Shown: in pieces, positions 9,631 through 19,335 of the stretch
Layout of the letters: each line of letters begins with the position of its first letter
Position numbering within the stretch: the first letter of the stretch is position 1
Source of the DNA: Legionella lansingensis
GTDB taxonomy: Bacteria; Pseudomonadota; Gammaproteobacteria; Legionellales; Legionellaceae
DNA: 64,000 nucleotides
NCBI RefSeq assembly: GCF_900187355.1
Contig: NZ_LT906451.1
Location: 2,167,001 to 2,231,000, forward strand
Reading direction: 5' to 3'
The notes under the pieces: generated by a model
Databases searched by the model: none
The model's input: the letters and a program-made list of their open reading frames with translations, nothing else
What the model was told of the DNA's origin: nothing
Position numbers and translations under genes: made by a program

Positions 9631-10170
9631 TTATCCTCTTGTGTGGTTTATCTCCAGAGAGGTTTGGCGTTTCAATCCTGACTTATGGTCAATAAAGATT
9701 AAGCAAATAATCAGCAATAGCGGCATCAAAATGTCCATCCAAAACCACGAACCTGCGTTACCAATGGTGTAGTTGCGTGCGACTAGGATCTGTGCGGCGT
9801 GCCCTAAAGCATCACCCCATAGCCACAGTGTATTCCCAATAACCGTGGCTAGACGAAAACCAAAACTTGCTTTAAATGCGAGGATAGCGATAACGCCAAA
9901 ACCCAAATTGGCCATTGCTACCTCAAACTGAAAGGGACTATTTTGCCACCCTATTTGCTCGGCGGTAAAGTTAGGGAAAAAAGCATGCATGGCAAAAGCG
10001 TAAATTGCGGTGACGCCCAAAGGTAAGAGACTCAACCAGCGAAAACTGATCTCAAAAAAAGATAGTTGTCGGTCCACCAAACAATTAATCAAAATCATCA
10101 ACACAGCTAAAGCCAACATGGCTAAACCAAAATTACCGAGGATAAGTCCTATTAAATTCGGCATTGTCAT
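9631..10170 (-). CDS. Conserved integral membrane protein (DUF6790-like)
   Basis: A 179-residue protein with about five hydrophobic helices (residues roughly 8-28, 45-65, 85-103, 110-128, 145-165). The AMANLGFGV and GNTLWLWGDALGHAAQ segments recall the DUF6790 family of small membrane proteins; this is recognition by eye, not a search. No catalytic motif is visible. It lies 29 bp downstream of enhC on the same strand and may be co-transcribed with enhABC. I cannot assign a function. Confidence 0.6.
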   Translation of the reverse strand: MTMPNLIGLILGNFGLAMLALAVLMILINCLVDRQLSFFEISFRWLSLLPLGVTAIYAFAMHAFFPNFTAEQIGWQNSPFQFEVAMANLGFGVIAILAFKASFGFRLATVIGNTLWLWGDALGHAAQILVARNYTIGNAGSWFWMDILMPLLLIICLIFIDHKSGLKRQTSLEINHTRG

Positions 10171-10199
10171 TCCTCTCTGATTGTTGCCCTAATAGGGAG

Positions 10200-13100
10200 T
10201 TACTCATTATTAGAGCTTAAATTTACAGGCAGTGGGTTAGTAATCTCCTGGTTTAATTGCTCATAAGCACGCTTCGCTGGTATGTATTGTGGGAATTGAT
10301 TCATTATCCGATCCAAGATCATACGTGATAGTGTTTCATCTCCACGATTCCATTCATTTAAGGCATCGAAATACATCATATTAGCAGATTGACCAGCTAA
10401 AACAGGTGTTGGTTGAATGATAACTGGTTCGATGAAACTTAAACGTTCTTGTTGTTGTGCATCAAGCCAATTCAGAACCTTACGTGCTTGTTGACTGCCA
10501 TTGGCACTCGCCAGTTGCAATAAACGTTTACCTTCATCAGGTTTTTGTACACCATCAATACCCTCTATATTAAGCAAAGCCAATTGATACTGCGCATAAG
10601 CATTATTATTTGCAGCCAACTCTGTATATAATTGCGCTGCGGCTTGACTGTCTTTGACCACCCCTAATCCATATTGATACATGCGAGCAAGTGCCAGTTT
10701 TGCCTTTTCATTTCCCTTTTTTGCAGCCTCTTCGTAATACTTAACGGCATTGGTAAAATCAAGCTTGGTGGCAACACCTGTCTCAGAAAGCAACCCTAAC
10801 TGATATAGCGCTGCACTATCACCCAGAGCCGCAGCCTTTTTATACCAATGCAGAGCTTGTTGTTCATCACGTTTACCAGCAAAACCATTAAAATAGAACG
10901 CTGCGAGTTGAGTCATTGCTTGCTTATGACCTAACTCCGCTGCTTTGCTGTAGAGGGCCTTAGCTTTGGCATAATCAACAGGCACTTCTTTACCATCTTC
11001 ATAAATTAACCCCAAATTGAACTGGCCGATCTTATCACCCTTTTGCGCGGCCATTTGGTAGTTTTCTAAAGCTTTTTGATAATCATCATCGACAGTATCG
11101 TAAACGAAGCCAAGAGCAACTGCCGCACGAGGATAATTGGATCGAGCTGCGGTATACCATTTTTTTGCCTCAGTATAATCAGGTTCTTTGCCTACTTTAC
11201 CAAGTTGATACAAACGACCTAATAAATATTGGGCAACAGGCTGACCTTGTTCTGCAGAAGCGAGATACCATCTTGCGGCCAGTTCCGTATTAGACTCGCC
11301 ACCTAGTCCCTTATCATAGAGGAATGCAAGCTTTAACTCTGCTTCCTTGTCACCTTTTTCGGCAAAATGCTGATAAATATCCCTTGCTTGCTGCATTTTC
11401 TCTGGATTGTCTGCCTGGGCAAGATAGTAATCTGCGAGAAGCAGGCCAGCAGTACTATTGCCAAGTTGACGCGCTTTATCTAACTCTTGTATGAAATCCT
11501 CACCGGCATCATGCTTTAAAACAGCAAGATTAAGATCGGCATAAGAAAAACCTGAATCAGCTGCTTGCTGCAACAATGCCTTTCCTTTTTCCAGATCTTT
11601 ATTAACACCTAAGCCTTGAGCATAATAAGTTCCGAGAATAAAAGAATTAACCGGATTTAAACCAGCTTGTTGATACCAGTATAACGATTCAACATCGTTA
11701 GTAGGGACAGCAATCCCTCTTTCAAACATAATGCCTAACAAGAGAGCAGCATAGCCATTCCCTCTATTAGCCTCCTCTTTTGCAACTTCAAAGGCTTGAT
11801 GTTGTTTCTTTGGATCCCCATCCATTGCATTGTAGAAGGCCAATGGCAGATTCGCTTCCGCGACGCCCTCTTTAACAGCTCCCTCATACAAACGTTTAAT
11901 TAATTGCATGCGATTTTGCTTGGCTGCAACACTTAAGCCTCCGTTCTTCTGCTTCACTAAATACTCAGCTAAACGGAATTGCGCCGGACCATAATGATTC
12001 GATGAGGCGAGATAATACATGGACGTTGCTTGCTGAGGATTGGGTTGGATAACCATGTTGCCTGCCGGGTCTTTAAATCCCTTTTCATAAATGTTAGCCA
12101 GTGCATATTGCGCGTAAACATTCCCTTTGAAAGCAGCATCAGTGAGCCAATTAAGCCCCTGGTTATAGTCTACTGGGTCTGTTTTTCCTTCCAGATATAT
12201 AATACCCAAATTATATTCAGCACGGACATCTTGTTGCATGGCTGCCAACTGATAATAAGTGATTGCTTGCGGAATATTTTTAGCTACTGCCACACCATAA
12301 TGATAGAGTTGGCCTAATTCGAACTGAGAAGCAGATTCACCTAAAATCGCCTGGCCATATAATTTACTCAAAACCGCTTGCACATTGGCCTGATGTTGCC
12401 ATCCTCTCGTCATTTCTTCAAAATAATCAAATGGTTGAGGGTCACCACTCACCGGATAGGGTAATCCTTCTTCAACCATAGAAACTCTTGGAGGATGAGC
12501 TAATGCCAACGATTCATGTTGTTGTAGTGCTACAATTTGTGGATCTAGAGGGTAGCGTTGGAACAAAAAGGAAGTAGCATCATCAGGATTTAATGCCGGC
12601 GCAATCATATCAAAATACTCACTGATGGCAATTTGTTTAGGCCCCATCATAGTGAAACGCGGCTTATAAAGCTCCGTGCGAGTGACAGCTTGCATTTGCG
12701 GAGCCGCATTATAATTATTTTCCTTTAATGCACGAGGATTCCTCCAGGCATTATAGATACCACCTAAACGATAGCCATCAATATCAAAATGTTTACTCTT
12801 ATCATTACTTAACCATTTGGATACTTCTATCGCAGGATTTAATTTTGCTTGCTGAGCGAGCGTCTCTTTTGCTTTTTGTTGCCATTGTTCAGCCAACTGT
12901 GGGGAAGCCGCAACACCAATCCCCTCCTCATACATATGAGCTAAGGCCTCTTGTGCTTCGGCAGAACCGTTGCGAGCAGCTTGTAACATCCACATAAAGC
13001 CGGTTTTAGGATTGTATAATTTATTTTTATCATCCAAGTACAAACCAGCCAAAGCAATTTCAGCTTGCGTATCATTGGCGGCCGCAGCTTTGGTGTACCA

Positions 13101-13832
13101 ATCTTTCGCTGCTTCCATATCATTTTTTACCGCAGCCAACGCACCTAATTTCCGTATGGCTGGTAAGTATCCCTGGGCTGCAGATTTATGTAGAAGGTCA
13201 GTAGACAAAATTTCATTGCGAGGTACCAAGCCTCCAGTAGCATGTAATTCTGCTAATTTTAACTGCGCCTTTGGATTCCCTTGTTCGGCTGATTTATTTA
13301 GCCAGATTACACCCAATTTTTTAGTTCTTGAGTCACGACTCTCAAGAAAATGTTCACCTAAGGCGTATTGGGCTATTGCGTTACCGCGTTTGGCTGCCTC
13401 AATGAAGTAACGTCTACCAGCATCATTGGGTTTGGTACCAAATCCAAATAGGTTAGCAGCAGAACAATATAATTGTGCACTAAGATCACCTGCTGCAGCC
13501 GCCTTTTTAAACCAATACAATGCTTTTTCTGGATCATTTGCAGCAATCAAATTGTAACGTGCAAGTAAAAGTTGCGCCGGCAAAACCCCTTTTTCTGCAG
13601 CTTGCTCAAAATAACGCAACGCCAATGCATTATTTTTTAATTCACCATAGCCATACAAACGCATTCGACCTAAATAATAGTCAGCAATAGGATCTTGACC
13701 TGATTGAGTGATGAGTGTCTGGGCCGCAAGAGGATAGTTCCCTTGGCGGTATGCCTCTAGGCCATTAGCCGCATATACGACCTGACTTCCGGTTGCTGCA
13801 ACCAGACAAAACCATGTTGCAAATGATTTCAT
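10200..13832 (-). CDS. enhC: Enhanced-entry protein EnhC (Sel1 repeats)
   Basis: A 1210-residue secreted protein. An N-terminal signal peptide (cleavage probably after VVYA) is followed by many Sel1-like repeats of about 36 residues, with the pattern A-x2-LG-x2-Y-x2-G and A-x2-WY-x2-AA-x2-G, in two blocks. A non-repeat linker lies around residues 320-480. Length and neighbours match Legionella pneumophila EnhC. That periplasmic protein is known to promote intracellular growth by restraining the soluble lytic transglycosylase Slt and limiting NOD1-activating muropeptide release. Genes enhA and enhB lie directly upstream on the same strand. The call rests on the whole three-gene cluster. Confidence 0.93.
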   Translation of the reverse strand: MKSFATWFCLVAATGSQVVYAANGLEAYRQGNYPLAAQTLITQSGQDPIADYYLGRMRLYGYGELKNNALALRYFEQAAEKGVLPAQLLLARYNLIAANDPEKALYWFKKAAAAGDLSAQLYCSAANLFGFGTKPNDAGRRYFIEAAKRGNAIAQYALGEHFLESRDSRTKKLGVIWLNKSAEQGNPKAQLKLAELHATGGLVPRNEILSTDLLHKSAAQGYLPAIRKLGALAAVKNDMEAAKDWYTKAAAANDTQAEIALAGLYLDDKNKLYNPKTGFMWMLQAARNGSAEAQEALAHMYEEGIGVAASPQLAEQWQQKAKETLAQQAKLNPAIEVSKWLSNDKSKHFDIDGYRLGGIYNAWRNPRALKENNYNAAPQMQAVTRTELYKPRFTMMGPKQIAISEYFDMIAPALNPDDATSFLFQRYPLDPQIVALQQHESLALAHPPRVSMVEEGLPYPVSGDPQPFDYFEEMTRGWQHQANVQAVLSKLYGQAILGESASQFELGQLYHYGVAVAKNIPQAITYYQLAAMQQDVRAEYNLGIIYLEGKTDPVDYNQGLNWLTDAAFKGNVYAQYALANIYEKGFKDPAGNMVIQPNPQQATSMYYLASSNHYGPAQFRLAEYLVKQKNGGLSVAAKQNRMQLIKRLYEGAVKEGVAEANLPLAFYNAMDGDPKKQHQAFEVAKEEANRGNGYAALLLGIMFERGIAVPTNDVESLYWYQQAGLNPVNSFILGTYYAQGLGVNKDLEKGKALLQQAADSGFSYADLNLAVLKHDAGEDFIQELDKARQLGNSTAGLLLADYYLAQADNPEKMQQARDIYQHFAEKGDKEAELKLAFLYDKGLGGESNTELAARWYLASAEQGQPVAQYLLGRLYQLGKVGKEPDYTEAKKWYTAARSNYPRAAVALGFVYDTVDDDYQKALENYQMAAQKGDKIGQFNLGLIYEDGKEVPVDYAKAKALYSKAAELGHKQAMTQLAAFYFNGFAGKRDEQQALHWYKKAAALGDSAALYQLGLLSETGVATKLDFTNAVKYYEEAAKKGNEKAKLALARMYQYGLGVVKDSQAAAQLYTELAANNNAYAQYQLALLNIEGIDGVQKPDEGKRLLQLASANGSQQARKVLNWLDAQQQERLSFIEPVIIQPTPVLAGQSANMMYFDALNEWNRGDETLSRMILDRIMNQFPQYIPAKRAYEQLNQEITNPLPVNLSSNNE

Positions 13833-13872
13833 GGTAACTCCCCTCTTCTCTAGTACCGCTGTTAATCACGGT

Positions 13873-14409
13873 TTACTGCGCAGGAATAATGCCATAATGC
13901 ACAACTGCCCTTAGTGCGCCACTTCTGGTATTGCTACTTACTATCCAGTAATTACCTCGATTATTTAAACCATACCGCACATTGGTATATTCACACACTC
14001 GCAGGCTTTCGGCACAATCCACTATCTTGCCATACTCTTCCTTACCATCTGGAACGGTACAAATAAATTTAACCTTTTTCTCGGTAGTGGATAGTACCGC
14101 CCACTGACGTGCATTAATCGAGTGATTCATATACATCGTACGTGAGCTTTCTTCATCACGCATTTGGTAAAGATTAATCTTTTGATCCAATGTGTTAAAT
14201 ATGAAATACATTGACTGTCTTGGACCCGCCTCTCCAGGAAGCAGATGCAACGTTTTTAAATCAAATTGAAAGCCTGTGTCATAGCAACCAAGCGGATTTC
14301 TATTGTCTTCTACTTCCTTAGATTCCTTGGCAGCATTTCCGGCACCCATTCCTACACACAGGGCAGATAATAAAACAATATTCTTAAGCATTGGCGTTTT
14401 TGTTTTCAT
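13873..14409 (-). CDS. enhB: Enhanced-entry protein EnhB
   Basis: A 178-residue exported protein with a signal peptide (about residues 1-27, cleavage near GNA-A) and five cysteines in the mature part. It overlaps enhA by 4 bp (ATGA) and precedes enhC by 40 bp, which is the Legionella enhABC order. Apart from the locus no domain is recognisable. EnhB is predicted periplasmic, and its biochemical role is not established. The assignment rests mainly on position between clear EnhA and EnhC. Confidence 0.85.
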   Translation of the reverse strand: MKTKTPMLKNIVLLSALCVGMGAGNAAKESKEVEDNRNPLGCYDTGFQFDLKTLHLLPGEAGPRQSMYFIFNTLDQKINLYQMRDEESSRTMYMNHSINARQWAVLSTTEKKVKFICTVPDGKEEYGKIVDCAESLRVCEYTNVRYGLNNRGNYWIVSSNTRSGALRAVVHYGIIPAQ

Positions 14410-15137
14410 TTCTTCTTCTCACTTGCTGTGGCCATGATAGGACGAATAATCACTTTCGTACCCAATTTTTGCGTTTTATCATTGGTTAAGTCTATGAAGT
14501 GATGGTTCATCCATTTCGCATCTTCGGTAAACATTCGTACACAACCATGACTTGCTCTGTGACCTGGAATATCCTCTGAACCATGCAAAGCAAACCCTTT
14601 ATGGAAGTACATGCAATAAGGCATTCTTGCCCCTCCACGACCAATGGGGAAAACGTTGGAACGACATTTCTCATTTTCTCTACTGAAGAAATGGAAAATT
14701 CCAGTCATCGTTCTGCACGTTTTACTGCTGCGATCCGAACAAATATCACTACCCGAGGAAATAGGCCCCCATCTCACTAATTGCCCATCGGCACCATAAG
14801 CCGCCCAAGCCAATTTATCTTGATCAACAACCACGAGTTTTTCACCTTCAGTATCAACTTCTAAAGGAAAAGGTGAAAAATCAAATAGGGTCTTATTGAC
14901 TAGATTGCGGGGAACAGCGATTTCTTTGCCAGCCCAAAGATGGTTATATGTACGATTGATACGCTGCACAATATCTCGCTGCTGTGGATCAGGGAAGAGT
15001 TTTTCCCATGTTTGCCCACTACCAACTTTGATACACTCGTATTGTGGGTACGCACACAGCCCGGTACCATAATAACTATTTGCATTTACTAGAAATGCAG
15101 GTATCATCAGTGCAATCACTTCTAGAAATTTCTTCAT
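14406..15137 (-). CDS. enhA: Enhanced-entry protein EnhA (YkuD L,D-transpeptidase)
   Basis: A 243-residue exported protein. The start at 15137 (MKKFLEVIALM) has an AGGGGA site, while a longer frame to 15179 lacks one. It has a signal peptide, a degenerate LysM-like stretch (about residues 30-75, VGSGQTWEKLF) and a YkuD domain with the catalytic HGSEDIPGHRASHGCVRM motif (His and Cys present). YkuD enzymes form 3-3 peptidoglycan cross-links or attach proteins. Four cysteines precede the active site. It is the first gene of enhABC. A lipoprotein paralogue lies at 37893-38477. Confidence 0.92.
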   Translation of the reverse strand: MKKFLEVIALMIPAFLVNANSYYGTGLCAYPQYECIKVGSGQTWEKLFPDPQQRDIVQRINRTYNHLWAGKEIAVPRNLVNKTLFDFSPFPLEVDTEGEKLVVVDQDKLAWAAYGADGQLVRWGPISSGSDICSDRSSKTCRTMTGIFHFFSRENEKCRSNVFPIGRGGARMPYCMYFHKGFALHGSEDIPGHRASHGCVRMFTEDAKWMNHHFIDLTNDKTQKLGTKVIIRPIMATASEKKK

Positions 15138-15438
15138 CGTGATTCCCCTACTCTTTACAATATAACGTTTCCAATGCAAGAAACGTGCTTAAAATACAAA
15201 ACTTATATTCCTAAGGTAAATTCCTTGCCGTCGGCGATATATCGAAACAAGCAGTTACCTTCTAAGTTCTATTTCGGTCATCTGTTTAAAAAGTTTAGAA
15301 ATTGTTTTTATTTTGTGTTTCAGAAGTATGTCGTTTCTCCATCCGCTCCCTTAGCTGAACGTTCAAGTTCATTTTTTTGCACCCACCTGCATTCGTTGGT
15401 AAGCTTAAATAGAGTGGGAAAAAATAGTGATATAAACC

Positions 15439-16479
15439 ATGGAATGGATGGACCAGACACGTCAGTATATTGGTAGATTATTAGGCCAGTGTGGTCTTGA
15501 CCCACATGAAGCAGCCTATCACGTCATTGCCGATCTTCCTGGCGCCAGAGTACGCAAATACCTCAATAAAAATGAAAAATCCGAACTTAATCTGCTTATC
15601 ATCCCTGCCCCTTTTAAACAGGTCTATATCTGGGATCTGATGCCGAATATAAGTGTGGTACGTCAATTTCTAAGCCGAGGGATCAATGTCTACGCGCTTG
15701 AATGGACATTACCAACCCAAAGAGAAGATGATTTTGGTTTGCTTGAGTACGCTCATCACTTGCCTATGGCCGCCATAGAGGTGATTGAAGCAGAGAGCGG
15801 AGGGCGCGTTCAAATTATTGCGGGTCACTCACTTGGAGGAACGTTTGCAGCTATTTTTGCGACCTTATTCCCAGAACGTTTGCAAAAACTCGTTCTTATT
15901 GATTCACCCCTTGCATTCGGCGAGCATGGCGGCCCCATAGCTAATGCTGCAGCAGCCATACCTTCACTGGAAACACTTCATTTATTGGTTGGAAGCCCTG
16001 TTCCAGGTTCTTTTATCAATATTCTGAGTGTTTCCGCCTCACCTGAAGTTTTTCAGTTTCAGCGTTTTACTGACCTTACCGCGAGTTGGTTTGATCCCCA
16101 AGCTCTAGAAATTCATACTCGCGTTGGACGTTGGACATATGACGAGTTGCCTTTGCCATGGCATCTCTTCGAAGAAACCATTGAACAGCTCTTTCGCAAG
16201 GATCGATTCCTCAAGGGCACTCTACAAATCGGCAACCGCCGCACAGGTATCACTAAATTAAAAACGCCTACACTAGCCATTATTAATCCTCCTGGGAAAG
16301 TCGTCCCACCCAACTCCTTGTTGAAGGCATTGGCAATTGTCCCAAACCTTCCAGTAGCGGTTCTTACGTATCAAGCCGACTATGGACCAATGTTTCAGCA
16401 CCTTGGACCACTGGTTTCTCCGCTGGCACACAAAGAACTATGGCCACAAGTCTTGGATTGGGTGATGGAGTATTCTTAA
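15439..16479 (+). CDS. PhaC-like alpha/beta hydrolase
   Basis: A 346-residue alpha/beta-hydrolase. The nucleophile elbow is GHSLGG near residues 128-133 (Ser nucleophile), preceded by strand VQIIAG. The N-terminal part (LLIIPAPFKQVYIWDLMP, then a run predicting VYALEW) is close to class III polyhydroxyalkanoate synthases, where the text would read PPLINRYYILDL and VYLIDW. However, the PHA synthase nucleophile is Cys in G-x-C-x-G, whereas here it is Ser. It is therefore more likely a related esterase or lipase than a true synthase. It is divergent from enhA and ends in front of a large hairpin repeat. Confidence 0.7.
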   Translation: MEWMDQTRQYIGRLLGQCGLDPHEAAYHVIADLPGARVRKYLNKNEKSELNLLIIPAPFKQVYIWDLMPNISVVRQFLSRGINVYALEWTLPTQREDDFGLLEYAHHLPMAAIEVIEAESGGRVQIIAGHSLGGTFAAIFATLFPERLQKLVLIDSPLAFGEHGGPIANAAAAIPSLETLHLLVGSPVPGSFINILSVSASPEVFQFQRFTDLTASWFDPQALEIHTRVGRWTYDELPLPWHLFEETIEQLFRKDRFLKGTLQIGNRRTGITKLKTPTLAIINPPGKVVPPNSLLKALAIVPNLPVAVLTYQADYGPMFQHLGPLVSPLAHKELWPQVLDWVMEYS

Positions 16480-16500
16480 CACCTATATAACCATACTCTC

Positions 16501-16590
16501 TAGAGTCTGTTGACATTTCATCTCCCCCACCTACGTGCCGCGACTTGTTCGCGGCACGTAGGCGGGGGGTAAATTGTCAACACACCCTAA
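16501..16590. repeat. 90-bp near-perfect palindrome, core CCGCG
   Basis: One long hairpin. The left arm from TAGAGTCTGTTGACA through CCTACGTGCCGCG pairs with CGCGGCACGTAGG through TGTCAACACACCCTA, with a 7-base loop ACTTGTT. It lies between the convergent PhaC-like gene and uvrC and could stop transcription from both sides. The outer arm (TGTTGACA, CCTACGTGCCGCG) is shared with the element at 55016-55262. Confidence 0.9.
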
Positions 16591-16592
16591 TA

Positions 16593-18449
16593 TCAGGGAT
16601 GGAAATGTTGATAGATTCGCTTGGCAAGCTCCTCATTAATCCCGCTCACCTTAATGATTTCAGTGATAGAAGCGCGAGCCAATTCACGCAGACCACCAAA
16701 ACGACGCAATAACGCTTGTCGTCGCTTAGGCCCTACCCCTTCTATTGTTTCGAGAGACGATTCAAGGGTAGCATGCTGGCGCTTCTTTCTATGTGCGGTG
16801 ATCGCAAAACGATGCGCCTCATCACGTATGTGTTGCAGTAAGTGCAAGGCAGGTGAGTCAGCGGGCAAGCTAATTTCTCTCTCCTGCGTGAGCAAGATCA
16901 AACGTTCCCAACCGGCTTTTCTTTCCGGACCTTTGGCGATGCCCAATAAGGTTATTGTTGTGATTTGTAGTGCTTCAAGAATACGCTTTGCGACAGTAAC
17001 TTGCCCTTTACCGCCATCAATGACTAGGACATCAGGTAAGCGTTGCTCTTGTAGTAAACGTTTAAATCGGCGGGTAATCGCTTGCTCCATGGCTGCATAA
17101 TCATCTCCCGGGGTGATGTCATGAATATTAAAACGTCGGTAGTCGCTTCTGCGCGGACCCTCTGCATCAAAGACGACACAAGAAGCCACGGTTGCTTTGC
17201 CTTGCGTATGACTGATATCGAAACATTCCATGCGTTGAATAGCCTCTTTTCGTTGTAGCAATTCAGCCAATGCCTCATACCTCTTTTTCATGGTCACAGA
17301 AGAAGCAATAAAATCAGCAACCGCCAAACGCAAATTGTTATGAGCGAAATCTAACCAGCGAGCTTTTACCCCTCTTGGTTTTGTTTGGATCTGGCAGGCC
17401 TTTCCTCGCAATTCACCTAACATCGTTTGCAGCGCTTCAATATCCGCGATTGGTTGGTGAGTCACGATCAAAGCAGGAATTCGTTCGGGAGTGTCAATAT
17501 AGTAGAAAGCAACAAAAGCCTCAAAAACCTGTTGCCACAAGTCATTTTCGACTTGTTGATCTTCAATAAATTCACGATGGGGAACGGACGGAAAAAAGCT
17601 TTGGCTTGCCAAGACACGACCATCACGGATTGTTACGCATTGAATGCATGCAAAACCTGGTTGTGCCTCGATGGCAATGACATCAGCATCCCCTCTTAAT
17701 TGCACAATGCCTTGCTGCTCTTGGATTAATCGTAGGCTTTTGATTTGATCGCGTAAAATTGCTGCTTCTTCAAAAGCCAAGCGTGCTACAGCTTGCTCCA
17801 TTCGTTTAGCCAGCTCTTCTAAAATCAGTTGTGATTTCCCTTGCAAAAAACGAGTCGCGTCATTAACAGATTGCTGATAATCCTCAGGAGAAATGTAGCC
17901 AGTGCAGGGGGCACTGCAACGTTTGATTTGATATTGTAAACATGGTCGGGAACGGGCGTTAAAATAGCTGTCACGGCAATTGCGGATCTTAAACACTTTT
18001 TGGATGGTGCTCAGCGTATCGCGAACTGCAGCGACGCTGGGATAAGGCCCATAAAACTCACCTTTTTGCGGCTTTTTTTTGCTGCGGTAAAGTTCCATGC
18101 GTGGAAAAATATGTGTACTTACGTGGATATAAGGATAAGTTTTATCATCCCGCAATAGCACATTGTATTTGGGTCGCAGCGTTTTAATTAGATTGCTTTC
18201 TAATAACAGTGCCTCTGTTTCACTGCGTGTAATAGTCACTTCAATAGAAGCTATCTGGCTAACCAGTGAGCGTGTTTTAGCACCAGTATTTTGCTTACTA
18301 AAATAGCTATTGACTCTCTTTTTTAAGTTGCCAGCTTTTCCTACATATAGTACCGTCCCTTCTTTGTCTATCATGCGATAGACGCCTGGGTCGTTCGTAA
18401 GATTGGCTAAGAAAGTCGTTATGTCCGTGAAGTGTATATTTTCATTCAT
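16593..18449 (-). CDS. uvrC: Excinuclease ABC subunit C
   Basis: A 618-residue UvrC of normal length. It has an N-terminal GIY-YIG nuclease (DPGVYRM and [13 protein letters not shown], about residues 18-95), a cysteine cluster near 150-165 ([13 protein letters not shown]), a UVR helix pair (about 203-238), the RNase H-like 5' nuclease domain ([10 protein letters not shown] near 395, VIDGGKGQV near 460) and C-terminal helix-hairpin-helix motifs ([18 protein letters not shown]). It makes both incisions in nucleotide excision repair. It lies 56 bp downstream of letA, the usual uvrY-uvrC pairing. Confidence 0.97.
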   Translation of the reverse strand: MNENIHFTDITTFLANLTNDPGVYRMIDKEGTVLYVGKAGNLKKRVNSYFSKQNTGAKTRSLVSQIASIEVTITRSETEALLLESNLIKTLRPKYNVLLRDDKTYPYIHVSTHIFPRMELYRSKKKPQKGEFYGPYPSVAAVRDTLSTIQKVFKIRNCRDSYFNARSRPCLQYQIKRCSAPCTGYISPEDYQQSVNDATRFLQGKSQLILEELAKRMEQAVARLAFEEAAILRDQIKSLRLIQEQQGIVQLRGDADVIAIEAQPGFACIQCVTIRDGRVLASQSFFPSVPHREFIEDQQVENDLWQQVFEAFVAFYYIDTPERIPALIVTHQPIADIEALQTMLGELRGKACQIQTKPRGVKARWLDFAHNNLRLAVADFIASSVTMKKRYEALAELLQRKEAIQRMECFDISHTQGKATVASCVVFDAEGPRRSDYRRFNIHDITPGDDYAAMEQAITRRFKRLLQEQRLPDVLVIDGGKGQVTVAKRILEALQITTITLLGIAKGPERKAGWERLILLTQEREISLPADSPALHLLQHIRDEAHRFAITAHRKKRQHATLESSLETIEGVGPKRRQALLRRFGGLRELARASITEIIKVSGINEELAKRIYQHFHP

Positions 18450-18487
18450 CTATAAAATTATAACAGCATAAAATATAGAATAGACCA

Positions 18488-18505
18488 GGGGCTGTTGACA
18501 GCCCC
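18488..18505 (-). promoter_or_regulatory. Hairpin between letA and uvrC
   Basis: A compact hairpin, GGGGCTGT (18488-18495) pairing with ACAGCCCC (18498-18505), lies immediately after the letA stop codon in the 56-bp gap before uvrC. No clean T-run follows on the minus strand, only an AT-rich stretch, so it is more likely an attenuator or processing site than a full terminator. Confidence 0.5.
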
Positions 18506-19165
18506 CTATTCGTCATGCAGGGCGTCATTGGGCTGCTCAATAACACGATGTTTCATGGCTAGAAATGTTAGCTCGACATCATTTTTTATTCCTAATTTTT
18601 CAAACATACGATATCGATACCCATTAATCGTCTTGGAGCTTAAAAATAACCTATCCGCAATGTCTTGAACGGTCATGCCACTGGTGATCATTAACATCAC
18701 CTGCATCTCGCGTTCGGATAATAAATCAAAAGGAGACTCCTGAGGTGCTTCTAAACTACTGATCGCCATTTTTTGTGCGATCTCAGCACTGAGATATTTT
18801 TCGCCCTTAGCCACTTTCCGTATGGCTGCTGCCATTTCTTCCGCACCCGACTCTTTTGTCAAGTAACCCATGGCGCCTAGTTGTAGAACACGTGTAGGCA
18901 TAGGTTCACTACATACCGCCGTCACAGCAATAACTTTTATTTGAGGATGCGTTTTCTTAAGCCGTCTTGTTACTTCCCAACCATCTATGCCTGGCATTTT
19001 CATGTCTAACAACACAACATCAGGCTTATGTGATTTGACTAACGTCAAAGCTTGTTCACCACTCTCGGCGTCAGCCACCACCTCTACATCAGGCAGATCT
19101 TCCAATAATCGTCGAATCCCCATTCTTACTAGGGCATGGTCATCAACAATTAGAACTTTAATCAA
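18506..19165 (-). CDS. letA: Response regulator LetA (GacA/UvrY family)
   Basis: A 219-residue NarL/FixJ-type regulator with a receiver domain (residues 1-120; phospho-acceptor Asp54 in VVLLDMKMPG, Lys near 103) and a LuxR-type HTH (LLSEREMQVMLMITSG...IADRLFLSSKTI, about 148-205). It is the cognate regulator of LetS. In Legionella pneumophila LetA activates the small RNAs RsmY and RsmZ, which titrate CsrA and switch the cell to the transmissive phase. The uvrC neighbour is as in gacA/uvrY loci. The letS kinase is not in this window. Confidence 0.93.
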   Translation of the reverse strand: MIKVLIVDDHALVRMGIRRLLEDLPDVEVVADAESGEQALTLVKSHKPDVVLLDMKMPGIDGWEVTRRLKKTHPQIKVIAVTAVCSEPMPTRVLQLGAMGYLTKESGAEEMAAAIRKVAKGEKYLSAEIAQKMAISSLEAPQESPFDLLSEREMQVMLMITSGMTVQDIADRLFLSSKTINGYRYRMFEKLGIKNDVELTFLAMKHRVIEQPNDALHDE

Positions 19166-19335
19166 GCGATGCTCCTTGACTCACGGCCAATGAACACAAA
19201 ACATGCATCGATATTAGCAAGAGTAATCAATCATTACAATTGGTGCTGATTTATCGTTCAATTAACCTTGATTCCTTGTTAATTTGCTAAAACGTCCCCT
19301 AACATTACCTGCCTCATCAAAAGGAAGGACCAGGA

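Noticed and set aside
12030-13410. Several plus-strand frames opposite enhC
   Set aside because: They are antisense shadows of the Sel1-repeat coding region, with no start signals or family features.
15120-15134. AGAAATTTCT palindrome resembling the LetA binding core
   Set aside because: It lies inside the first codons of enhA (Lys-Lys-Phe-Leu-Glu), the flanking bases do not match the full TNAG..CTNA form, and coding constraint explains it.
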